Assembly (NCBI GenBank): GCA_022823145.1
Contig: JAJDXS010000001.1
Span: 1-51,352 of the forward strand
Origin: Gemmatimonadota bacterium
Lineage (GTDB): Bacteria; Gemmatimonadota; Gemmatimonadetes; Longimicrobiales; Gaopeijiaceae
Length of the DNA: 51,352 nucleotides
Direction: 5' to 3'
The notes below the pieces were generated by a model. It was given only the letters and a program-made list of their open reading frames with translations, had not been told where the DNA came from and searched no databases. Both the position numbers and the translations under genes were made by a program. This document shows positions 41,948 through 49,159 of this stretch, one piece after another (the first letter of the stretch is position 1; every line of letters starts with the position of its first letter).

Positions 41948-41953
41948 TAAGAT
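41948..41953 (+). promoter_or_regulatory. -10 box (TAAGAT) before the pyk leader ORF
   Basis: TAAGAT ends 7 nt before ATG 41961. A weak TTCGTG at 41926 is 16 nt upstream. Confidence 0.4.
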
Positions 41954-41960
41954 AGCTTCG

Positions 41961-42071
41961 ATGGATGTCGCGGCTCTCACGGCCGTGCGCGTCGGGACAG
42001 CCCCGGGTGTCCTGCCGCGATCGTCTCCCCGCGACCCGACAACCGCCACGGAGGACCCACGACTCGGATGA
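41961..42071 (+). CDS. Possible leader ORF (36 codons) coupled to pyk
   Basis: ATG 41961 to TGA 42069-42071, MDVAALTAVRVGTAPGVL at the start. It opens 7 nt after a -10 box and its stop overlaps the pyk start as ATGA. pyk itself has only a GGAGG-like GGAGGACC 14 nt upstream. The peptide has no recognisable domain. Either it is a real coupled leader ORF or a chance open frame in a 110-nt leader. Confidence 0.3.
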   Translation: MDVAALTAVRVGTAPGVLPRSSPRDPTTATEDPRLG

Positions 42072-43486
42072 TCAGAACCAAGGTCATTGCCACCATCGGG
42101 CCGGCGAGTGCGAAGCCGGAGACCATGATCGGGCTGGTGCGTGCCGGCATCGACGTGGCGCGGATCAACATGTCACACGGCGATCATCGCGGTCACGAGC
42201 ACAGCGTCAGGCTCGTGCGGGAGGCCGCGGAGACCGTGGGGCGTCCGGTGGCGATCCTGGTCGATCTGCAGGGCCCCAAGATTCGCATGGGCGCGCTTGA
42301 GGAGCCTGTCCTGCTCGAGGACGGACAGATCGTGACGATCGCCCCCGAGGGACTGCACGCCCCCGGTGAGCTGCCGACCGCCTACACGTCGCTGGCGCGG
42401 GAGGTTACTCCGGGCACCCAGATCCTCCTCGACGACGGGCTGCTTGAGCTCGTCTGCGTGGAAACGGACGGCGGGAGGGCGCACTTCGAGGTGGTGCGGG
42501 GCGGGATGCTGGCCTCCCGCAAGGGGATCAACCTCCCCGGTGTCGAACTCAACACGCCTGCGGTGACGGGCAAGGATCTGAAGGACCTGGAGTTCGCGTT
42601 CTCCATGGATGCGGAATACGTGGGGCTGTCGTTCGTGCAGCGGGTCGAGGATGTAAGAGTGCTGAAGGCGCGCATGCGGGGACGCGGCTGGCTCGTTGCG
42701 AAGATCGAGCGGGCCAGCGCGGTCGAGGAGCTGGACGGCATCCTGGAGTACAGCGACGCCGTGATGGTGGCGCGGGGCGACCTGGGTGTGGAGCTCCCCT
42801 TCGCATCGGTGCCGCTGGTGCAGAAGCGCATCATCCAGGCGGCGAACGGGTACGGCTGCCCCGTCATCACCGCCACCCAGATGCTGGAGTCGATGACGTC
42901 GTACCCCAACCCCACCCGGGCCGAAACGTCGGACGTCGCCAACGCGATCATCGACGGCACCGACGCGGTCATGCTCTCGGGCGAGACGGCGGTGGGGAAG
43001 TATCCGGCCCGGACGGTCGAAGTGATGGTGCGGATCGCCGAGGAGATCGAGGGAAGCGGAGTATTGGCCGAGGGGCCCCACTACCTCCAGGAGATGGGGC
43101 CCGTCCAGCGTCGAGGCGCGTCGCGCCGCGAGCACGCGGTCGCCGCCTCGTCCGTGCGTTCGGCGCGCGACCTCGACGCGCCCGCGATCCTGGTGATCAC
43201 CCGCAGCGGCTTCTCCGCGCGACTCGTTGCGTCGTACCGCCCGGTGACCCCCATCTTCTCGGTGTGCACCGAACCCAAGGTCTACCGGCAGCTCGCCGGC
43301 GTGTGGGGGGTGAGACCCGTCCTGGCTGAACACGGCGAGATCACCTACGAGAACCTGACCGAACTCGGAAAGCGGGTCGTTCTGGAGTCGGGCCGGGGAA
43401 AGGCCGGCGATCCGGTCGTGGTGACCTCTGGCATGCCGTTCCACCGGCGCGGCTCGACGAACACCATGCGCGTCGAACGCTTGTGA
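42068..43486 (+). CDS. pyk: Pyruvate kinase
   Basis: 472 aa, family length. Last step of glycolysis, PEP + ADP to pyruvate + ATP. Motifs: ATIGPASAKPETM, ARINMSHGDH, DLQGPKIRMG, the catalytic VAKIER, VMVARGDLGVELP, CPVITATQMLESM, NAIIDGTDAVMLSGETAVGKYP. The C-terminal regulatory domain (~345-472) is present without an extra PEP-utiliser module. A CRP-like site overlaps its stop codon. Confidence 0.96.
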   Translation: MIRTKVIATIGPASAKPETMIGLVRAGIDVARINMSHGDHRGHEHSVRLVREAAETVGRPVAILVDLQGPKIRMGALEEPVLLEDGQIVTIAPEGLHAPGELPTAYTSLAREVTPGTQILLDDGLLELVCVETDGGRAHFEVVRGGMLASRKGINLPGVELNTPAVTGKDLKDLEFAFSMDAEYVGLSFVQRVEDVRVLKARMRGRGWLVAKIERASAVEELDGILEYSDAVMVARGDLGVELPFASVPLVQKRIIQAANGYGCPVITATQMLESMTSYPNPTRAETSDVANAIIDGTDAVMLSGETAVGKYPARTVEVMVRIAEEIEGSGVLAEGPHYLQEMGPVQRRGASRREHAVAASSVRSARDLDAPAILVITRSGFSARLVASYRPVTPIFSVCTEPKVYRQLAGVWGVRPVLAEHGEITYENLTELGKRVVLESGRGKAGDPVVVTSGMPFHRRGSTNTMRVERL

Positions 43487-43497
43487 AAACGTTCACA
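43482..43497. promoter_or_regulatory. Perfect CRP/FNR-type dyad after pyk
   Basis: TGTGA-N6-TCACA, the E. coli CRP consensus half-sites in exact spacing, inside a TTGTGAA-AACG-TTCACAA 18-bp inverted repeat at 43481-43498. It overlaps the pyk stop and lies 56 nt before the next gene. Confidence 0.55.
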
Positions 43498-43553
43498 AAG
43501 GGAGCGATCTCCCTGCCGAGGCCCCTGTCGGCCCCATACCGCCGGAACGCACG

Positions 43554-44333
43554 GTGCGCCTGACCTTTCTGGGCACCGGCACCTCTTTCGGCGTCCCCGT
43601 CATCGGCTGCCACTGCGTCAACTGCACATCGGACGACCCGCGCGACCGCCGCACGCGCCATGGCGCACTCGTGGCCCTGGAAGGCGGCAACCTCCTCATC
43701 GACACGCCGCCCGAACTGCGGCTCCAGCTGCTGTCCGCCGGAATCGACCGCGTGGACGCCGTGTGGTACACGCACCTCCACGCCGACCACGTCCACGGCA
43801 TCGACGACGTGAGGATCTTCTCGACCCGCGGCAGGGGTCCGGTTCCGGCCTACGTCCCCGACGAGATGACGCGGCAGATGAAGGCCCGTTTTCCGTACAT
43901 CTTCAGCGACCGGGTCAGGGTCCCGCGCGGAACCACCAAGCCCCGTCTTGATCTCCGCAGCTACGAAGAAGGCGCGGCGGTGAAGGTGCTGGGGCACGAT
44001 ATCACCCCCTTCCGCGTCCCGCACGGTCCCAGCAGTGCCTTCGGCTTCCGCGTCGGCCGCCTCGGCTACGTCACCGACGCAAAGCGGCTTCCCGGCGCGG
44101 CCCGCGAGATCCTGGCCGGGGTCGATGTGCTGGTGCTCAACGCGCTGTGGTGGGGCTCTCCCCACCCCACGCACTTCAACATCGACGAGGCGATCGAGGC
44201 GGCGCGCGGAATCGGCGCCCGGCGCACCTTCCTGACCCACCTCACGCACAAGGTGGGCTACCGCGAGCTGGCGGCGGCCCTGCCGCCAGGCATCGCGCCC
44301 GCCCATGACGGCTTGAGCGTGGAAATCGCGTGA
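43554..44333 (+). CDS. MBL-fold metallo-hydrolase (PhnP-like)
   Basis: 259 aa from GTG 43554. Metallo-beta-lactamase fold with THLHADHVHGIDD (H-x-H-x-D-H), downstream His in RVPHGPSSAFGFRV, YVTDAK, and FLTHLTH. The N-terminal FLGTGTSFGVPVIGCHCVNC has the cysteine cluster (C-x-C-x2-C) of the PhnP type, which hydrolyses cyclic phosphates. The exact substrate is open. It overlaps pgi by 4 nt (GTGA). Confidence 0.9.
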   Translation: MRLTFLGTGTSFGVPVIGCHCVNCTSDDPRDRRTRHGALVALEGGNLLIDTPPELRLQLLSAGIDRVDAVWYTHLHADHVHGIDDVRIFSTRGRGPVPAYVPDEMTRQMKARFPYIFSDRVRVPRGTTKPRLDLRSYEEGAAVKVLGHDITPFRVPHGPSSAFGFRVGRLGYVTDAKRLPGAAREILAGVDVLVLNALWWGSPHPTHFNIDEAIEAARGIGARRTFLTHLTHKVGYRELAAALPPGIAPAHDGLSVEIA

Positions 44334-45805
44334 GCCGGCCCGTGCCTCCGGGGCCGTGCCCCATCTCGGTCCGCTTCGACAACATGATCGCCGGGGTGCT
44401 GGAGGGCGGCGGCATCGACCCGGCGCGGTTCGGGGCCCCTGGGGCGGCGGAGCCGGGCGCGGCGGCGAAGGAGGGCGACCTCGCCCGGCGATTCCACGAA
44501 GCCTCGCGCGTGGTGCGCTCCTGGCGCGGGCGGGGCGTGCTCGGGTTCCTCGATCTCCCGGACAACCGTGCCCTCGCGGCGCGCACGCTCGAAACGGCGG
44601 CGGCGCTGCGCGGGCGGTGCGACAACGTGGTGGTCGTCGGGATCGGCGGCTCGGCGCTGGGCGCTGCGGCAATGCGCGACGCTCTCCTGCCGCCCGGCTG
44701 GAACGAACTCGGCGCGGGGGCGCGGGGGGGCCACCCCCGCCTGTACATCCTCGACAACCCCGACCCCGACACGACGGCCGGGCTTCTCGGCCGGATCGAC
44801 CTCTCCCGCACGCTCTTCAACGTCGTCAGCAAGTCGGGATCGACGGCCGAGACCCTGGCCCAGTTCCTGGTGATCCGGCAAAGGCTGGCAGCGCTCGAAC
44901 GGCGCGGCGAGGCCCGGGACGGGCGCTCTCGCATGCGGGACCACGTGGTCGTGACGACCGGCCGCGACCACGGGTTCCTGCGGCGCCTCGCCGACGAGCA
45001 CGACCTGCGTTCGCTCCCCGTGCCCGCGAACGTGGGGGGGCGCTTCTCCGTGCTCTCGCCCGTGGGCCTCTTCCCGTCGGCGCTGGCGGGAATCGATACA
45101 GCGGCCGTTCTCGAGGGCGCCGCCGGGATGGTCGAACGGTGCGCCAACCCCGAGCTGCTGAAGAACCCGGCCGGAATCCTCGCCACCCTCCTCCACCTCG
45201 CCGACACCGAGCTGGGCGCCGCCGTACAGGTCTTCATGCCGTACGCGGACCGGCTGAAGGGGCTTGCCTATTGGCTGCAACAGCTGTGGGCGGAATCGCT
45301 GGGCAAGGCGGTTCGGCTGGATGGGACCAGGGCCGAATCGGGCCCCACCCCGCTGCCGGCGTTCGGGGCCGTCGACCAGCACTCGCTGCTGCAGCTGCTC
45401 ATGGAGGGCCCCCGCGACAAGGTCGTCGTCTTCATCGCCCGCGGGTCCACCGACGTGGACGTGCCGATCCCGCGCATGAACGACGAGGATCCACGAGTGT
45501 CCCACCTGGGCGGGCGCACCCTCTTCGAGCTGCTGAACTGTGAGCGCGCGGGTACGGCCGAGGCCCTGCGGCGCGCGGGCCGTCCGAACATGACCGTCGC
45601 CGTGGATCGCGTCGACGCGCGCTCGGTCGGCGCGCTCTTCATGCTCTTCCAGATCGCTGCCGTCTACGCGGGGGCGCTCTACGGAGTCGACCCGACGGAC
45701 CAGCCCGGCGTCGAGCTGGGCAAGGCGCTGACCGGCGGGCTGATGGGTCGGCCGGGATGCGAGCGGCCCACCCTCCCGGCCCCCGACCCTCGCTGGCGGG
45801 TCTGA
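44330..45805 (+). CDS. pgi: Glucose-6-phosphate isomerase
   Basis: 491 aa from GTG 44330, overlapping the MBL gene as GTGA. Interconverts glucose-6-P and fructose-6-P. Motifs: VVVVGIGGSALGAAA, NVVSKSGSTAETLAQFLV, NVGGRFSVLSPVGLFP, VFMPYADRLKGLAYWLQQLW and DQHSLLQLLMEGPRDK, ending GVDPTDQPGVELGK. A G/A-rich insert is seen after the first strand, GAGARGGHPRLYILDN. It is one of the compact bacterial/archaeal-like PGIs rather than the long E. coli type. Confidence 0.95.
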   Translation: MSRPVPPGPCPISVRFDNMIAGVLEGGGIDPARFGAPGAAEPGAAAKEGDLARRFHEASRVVRSWRGRGVLGFLDLPDNRALAARTLETAAALRGRCDNVVVVGIGGSALGAAAMRDALLPPGWNELGAGARGGHPRLYILDNPDPDTTAGLLGRIDLSRTLFNVVSKSGSTAETLAQFLVIRQRLAALERRGEARDGRSRMRDHVVVTTGRDHGFLRRLADEHDLRSLPVPANVGGRFSVLSPVGLFPSALAGIDTAAVLEGAAGMVERCANPELLKNPAGILATLLHLADTELGAAVQVFMPYADRLKGLAYWLQQLWAESLGKAVRLDGTRAESGPTPLPAFGAVDQHSLLQLLMEGPRDKVVVFIARGSTDVDVPIPRMNDEDPRVSHLGGRTLFELLNCERAGTAEALRRAGRPNMTVAVDRVDARSVGALFMLFQIAAVYAGALYGVDPTDQPGVELGKALTGGLMGRPGCERPTLPAPDPRWRV

Positions 45806-45864
45806 CGCCGCCGACGCGGTGAGTTGCGCGCCCGGGCGCGGCCCGGGCGGCGGGCGTGGCTTCG

Positions 45865-45893
45865 TTGGCGGGTCCGGGGCGCCGCGTTAGCTT
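45865..45893 (+). promoter_or_regulatory. Promoter of the YtxH gene
   Basis: TTGGCG, 17-nt spacer, TAGCTT (45888-45893). Expected start ~45900, leader ~74 nt. Confidence 0.5.
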
Positions 45894-45973
45894 TGGTGGC
45901 GTGCGGGGCGGGGCGCCGGGACCGGAATCGCTCACCCCGCGCTGCCCCGCGCGTTCACGAACTGGGAGGCAAG

Positions 45974-46351
45974 ATGAGCAACGGTGAACAGCCTGCCGTG
46001 ATCGTCGAAAGGGACCATCGGACCGAGATCGGCGCGTTCCTGCTTGGAGCGCTCGTCGGGGCCGGAATCGCCCTCCTTTTCGCCCCTGGTTCAGGCGAGG
46101 AAACCCAGGCGCGCCTCCGCACGCAGGCCAGAAGGCTCAGGGAGCTCACCGGGGAGCGGGTGCGGGGCCTGCGCGAGGATCTGGGCGCGCGCGTGGATTC
46201 GGCGAAGGGCGTCCTCGGCCAGGGGCGCCAGCTCGCGGCGGAGGCCCGCGAGGAGCTCGAGGACAAGCTGGCGCGCTCGAAGGCGGCGTACCGCGCCGGC
46301 CTCGACGCGGCGAGGGAGGAGTTCGAGGCCGAGGCGCAGGAGCACGGCTGA
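45974..46351 (+). CDS. YtxH-domain protein
   Basis: 125 aa from ATG 45974 with GGGAGG directly upstream; the frame stays open for 50 codons before it, in unlikely sequence. One N-terminal transmembrane helix (IGAFLLGALVGAGIALLFAPGSGEETQ), the hallmark GAFLLGALVGAGIALLFAPxSG of YtxH proteins, is followed by an Ala/Arg/Glu coiled coil. YtxH proteins are general-stress proteins of unknown activity. 79 nt before fsa. Confidence 0.85.
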   Translation: MSNGEQPAVIVERDHRTEIGAFLLGALVGAGIALLFAPGSGEETQARLRTQARRLRELTGERVRGLREDLGARVDSAKGVLGQGRQLAAEAREELEDKLARSKAAYRAGLDAAREEFEAEAQEHG

Positions 46352-46430
46352 TTCGGCGGGAATTGACAGGCAACCGGACCGGCGCGTGCGCGCCGTCACC
46401 TGATTCTCTGGCACGCGGGAGGAACCGCAG

Positions 46431-47108
46431 TTGAAGATCTACCTGGATACGGCAAATCTGGGAGAAATCCGCGAGGCGGCCCGATGGGGCATCCTGAGCG
46501 GTGTCACGACCAACCCGAGCCTCATGGCGCAGGAAGAGGGCGCCGACTTCGAGGACACCATCCGCACCATCTGCGAGCTCGTCAACGGGCCGATCAGCGC
46601 CGAGACCGTCTCGGAAGACGCCGATGGAATGGTGCGGGAAGGCGTCGAATTCTCCGGGTGGCACTCCAATGTGATCATCAAGGTCCCCAGCACCACCGAG
46701 GGGCTCGAGGCCGTCTCGCGGCTGGGCCGGCGGGGCATCCGCTGCAACGTGACGCTGATCTTCAACACCAACCAGGCGTTGCTGGCGGCATTGGCGGGTG
46801 CCTTCGTGGTTTCGCCGTTCATCGGCCGTGTCGACGACATGTCCTACGACGGGATGGAGCTCATCCGCGAGATCGCCGAGGTCTTCGCCCAGGATCCGGA
46901 GATCCGCACCCAGATCCTGGCCGCCTCGATCCGGCACCCGCGGCACGTGACCGAGTCGGCGCTGGCGGGCGCCCACATCGCCACCTGCCCGTTCAACGTG
47001 CTCAGGAAGTGCATGCAGCATCCGCTCACCGACCGCGGCATGGCCAGCTTCCTGGCCGACTGGCGCAAGCGGGAGGCGGCGATGGCACTCGCCACGGCGG
47101 GCAGCTGA
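46431..47108 (+). CDS. fsa: Fructose-6-phosphate aldolase / transaldolase (Fsa/TalC type)
   Basis: 225 aa from TTG 46431, backed by GGGAGGAA upstream; no ATG in range. Subfamily motifs: KIYLDTANLGEIREA, GVTTNPSLMAQE, the Schiff-base Lys in NVIIKVPSTTEGLEA, NVTLIFNTNQALLAA, SPFIGRVDD, LAASIRHPRHV. Small transaldolases of this type either run the pentose-phosphate transaldolase step or split fructose-6-P; the sequence alone does not separate them. The stop overlaps a potential CTG start of smpB. Confidence 0.93.
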   Translation: MKIYLDTANLGEIREAARWGILSGVTTNPSLMAQEEGADFEDTIRTICELVNGPISAETVSEDADGMVREGVEFSGWHSNVIIKVPSTTEGLEAVSRLGRRGIRCNVTLIFNTNQALLAALAGAFVVSPFIGRVDDMSYDGMELIREIAEVFAQDPEIRTQILAASIRHPRHVTESALAGAHIATCPFNVLRKCMQHPLTDRGMASFLADWRKREAAMALATAGS

Positions 47109-47131
47109 CCGAGTCCGGCCCGCGACGGCTG

Positions 47132-47569
47132 GTGGCGCGCAACAGGAAGGCCCGTCGCGAGTACGAAGTGCTGGATTCCTGGGAGGCCGGACTGGTTCTC
47201 CAGGGCACGGAGGTCAAGTCCATCCGCGCCGGCAACGTCGCGTTCCAGGATTCCTACGCGCGCGCCGAGTCCGGAGAGATGTGGCTCCATAACCTGCACG
47301 TCGCTCCGTACGAGCCCGCGAACCGCTGGAACCACGACGAAACCCGGCCTCGGAAGCTGTTGCTGCACAAGGACCAGATCCGCCGGATCGTCTCGCGGGC
47401 CGAGGAAAAGGGCCTGACCCTGGTCCCCCTCGACCTCTACTTCCGCAGGGGACGCGCGCGCATCACCCTGGGACTGTGCCGCGGTCGCAAGCACCGCGAC
47501 CGCCGCGAGGAGCTGAAGCGCCGGACGATGCAGCGCGAGGCGGAGCGCGCCATGAGGGATCGACGGTGA
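47132..47569 (+). CDS. smpB: SsrA-binding protein
   Basis: 145 aa from GTG 47132. It binds tmRNA for ribosome rescue. Motifs: ARNRKARREYEVLDSWEAG, LQGTEVKSIRAGNVAFQDSYA, HVAPYEPANRWNHDETRPRKLLLHK, and a basic C-terminal tail GRKHRDRREELKRR. The start is uncertain: GTG 47132 gives a short N-terminus; CTG 47105 overlaps the fsa stop as CTGA and would add nine residues. pyrD overlaps the 3' end as GTGA. No ssrA gene is seen nearby. Confidence 0.93.
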   Translation: MARNRKARREYEVLDSWEAGLVLQGTEVKSIRAGNVAFQDSYARAESGEMWLHNLHVAPYEPANRWNHDETRPRKLLLHKDQIRRIVSRAEEKGLTLVPLDLYFRRGRARITLGLCRGRKHRDRREELKRRTMQREAERAMRDRR

Positions 47570-48432
47570 CCGCCGTCGCCGAACTCTTCGGGACCACCTT
47601 CCGGCACCGCGTGCTCGCGGCGTCCGGAACCTGCGGCTTCGGCGAACCACTCGTCGACGTCATGCACCCATCCCGAATCGGCGGGCTGGTCACGAAATCC
47701 GTGACGGTCGAGCCCCGGTGGGGAAACCCGGCCCCGCGCGTCGCCGAGTATACGGGCGGAATGCTCAACTCGGTGGGCCTGGCCAATCCCGGCCTGAATG
47801 CGGTGGTTGAAGTGAAGCTTCCCTGGATTCGGCGCCATCTGGCCGGGCTGCCCGTATTCGTGTCGGTCGCGGGTGCGCGTGCGGAGGAGTACGCCGAGGT
47901 CGTCGCGGGAACGGACGGCGAGCGCGGCTTCCTCGGCTACGAACTCAACCTGTCCTGCCCGAACGACTCGCACCTGGGGGGACGACCGTTCTGCCTCGAT
48001 CCCGCCGCGCTGGCCGAGGTGCTGGACGGCGTCCGCCCGCTCACCTCGCGGCCGATCCTCGTGAAGCTCGCGCCGAACGACCCCGACATCGGCGCGACGG
48101 CCGCGCTGGCGGCGGCCCACGGAGCCGACGGGATCACCGCGATCAACACCGTACCCGGCTTCCTCGGCGATGGAGACGGCGGCGCGCGCCTCGGCGCCGG
48201 ACGGGGCGGCACGAGCGGGCCCGCGCTGCTGCCGGTCGGCCTGGCGGCCGTGCGCGAGGTAGCCGCCGCGGTCGAGGTGCCCGTGATCGGGGTGGGGGGG
48301 ATTCTCACGGCGGCGGACGCGCGGGCCTATTTCGACGCCGGCGCGTCCCTGGTGCAGATCGGGACCGCGTCCTTCGCCGATCCCCGCTGCACGGCCAGAG
48401 TGGCCCGCGATCTGGAGGTGTTCGCCGGGTGA
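47566..48432 (+). CDS. pyrD: Dihydroorotate dehydrogenase, catalytic subunit (type 1B)
   Basis: 288 aa from GTG 47566 (GTGA overlap with smpB). Oxidises dihydroorotate to orotate with FMN. Motifs: LAASGTCGFGEPL, KSVTVEPRWGNPAPRVAEYTGGMLNSVGLANPG, the catalytic Cys in LNLSCPND, VKLAPND, GITAINTVPG, GVGGILTAADARAYFDAGAS. The layout is type 1B, which normally pairs with an Fe-S/FAD subunit (PyrK); none is in the window. Confidence 0.93.
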   Translation: MTAVAELFGTTFRHRVLAASGTCGFGEPLVDVMHPSRIGGLVTKSVTVEPRWGNPAPRVAEYTGGMLNSVGLANPGLNAVVEVKLPWIRRHLAGLPVFVSVAGARAEEYAEVVAGTDGERGFLGYELNLSCPNDSHLGGRPFCLDPAALAEVLDGVRPLTSRPILVKLAPNDPDIGATAALAAAHGADGITAINTVPGFLGDGDGGARLGAGRGGTSGPALLPVGLAAVREVAAAVEVPVIGVGGILTAADARAYFDAGASLVQIGTASFADPRCTARVARDLEVFAG

Positions 48433-49124
48433 GGGACCGGATCATCGTCGCACTCGACGTTCCCGACGCCGCGGCCGCGCTCGCCATGGCCGACCGCATC
48501 GGCCCGGCCTGCACCTTCTACAAGGTCGGCCTCGAGCTCTACACGGCCGAGGGGCCGGCGGTGGTGGCGTCGCTCCGCGACCTGGGCAAGAACGTCTTCC
48601 TCGACCTGAAGCTGCACGACATCCCCAATCAGGTTGCGCGCGCCACAGCGCGGGCGGGCGAGCTCGGCGTGCGGTTCCTCACGGTGCATGCGAGCGGCGG
48701 CGGCGCGATGCTCATGGCCGCCGCCGCTGCCTGCCCGCCGTCGCTTGACCTGCTGGCCGTTACGGTGCTGACCTCGCTCGACGCTGCCGGGCTGAGCGCG
48801 GTCTACGGGCGTCCCGTCGCCGATGTGGGGGCGGAAGCGGACCGGCTAGCCGCACTTGCCCGGGACGCGGGCATCGACGGCGTGGTATGCGCGGCGAGCG
48901 AGGCGGGGCGGGTGCGGGCCGTCATGGGTCCGCACGCCCTGATCGTGACGCCGGGGATCCGTCTCGCGGGCGACCCGCACCACGACCAGCGCCGGGTGCG
49001 CACCGCGGGGCAGGCGTTTCGGGCCGGGTCCACGCACATCGTGGTGGGACGTCCGGTGACCGCGTCCGGCGACCCGCGCGGGGCGTTCGAGCGCATCGCG
49101 GCCGAGGCCGAAACGCGCTCCTGA
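48429..49124 (+). CDS. pyrF: Orotidine 5'-phosphate decarboxylase
   Basis: 231 aa from GTG 48429, overlapping pyrD as GTGA. Makes UMP from OMP, the step after pyrD and pyrE. Motifs: IIVALDVPDA, TFYKVGLELY, VFLDLKLHDIPNQ (catalytic Asp-Lys-x-x-Asp), VHASGGGAML, VTPGIRLAGDPHHDQRR, STHIVVGRPV. The spacing matches group I (bacterial) enzymes. Confidence 0.95.
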   Translation: MRDRIIVALDVPDAAAALAMADRIGPACTFYKVGLELYTAEGPAVVASLRDLGKNVFLDLKLHDIPNQVARATARAGELGVRFLTVHASGGGAMLMAAAAACPPSLDLLAVTVLTSLDAAGLSAVYGRPVADVGAEADRLAALARDAGIDGVVCAASEAGRVRAVMGPHALIVTPGIRLAGDPHHDQRRVRTAGQAFRAGSTHIVVGRPVTASGDPRGAFERIAAEAETRS

Positions 49125-49146
49125 CCATCCCCTGTTCCAGCGCCCC

Positions 49147-49152
49147 TATATT
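49147..49152 (+). promoter_or_regulatory. -10 box (TATATT) placed for a near-leaderless start of cysS
   Basis: TATATT in CCCTATATTT ends 7 nt before ATG 49160, nearly identical in context to the box at 23216. Confidence 0.45.
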
Positions 49153-49159
49153 TGAAGGC

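Noticed and set aside
46352..47570. ssrA (tmRNA) beside smpB
   Set aside because: smpB is often near ssrA, but no tRNA-like acceptor ends or tag reading frame are visible.
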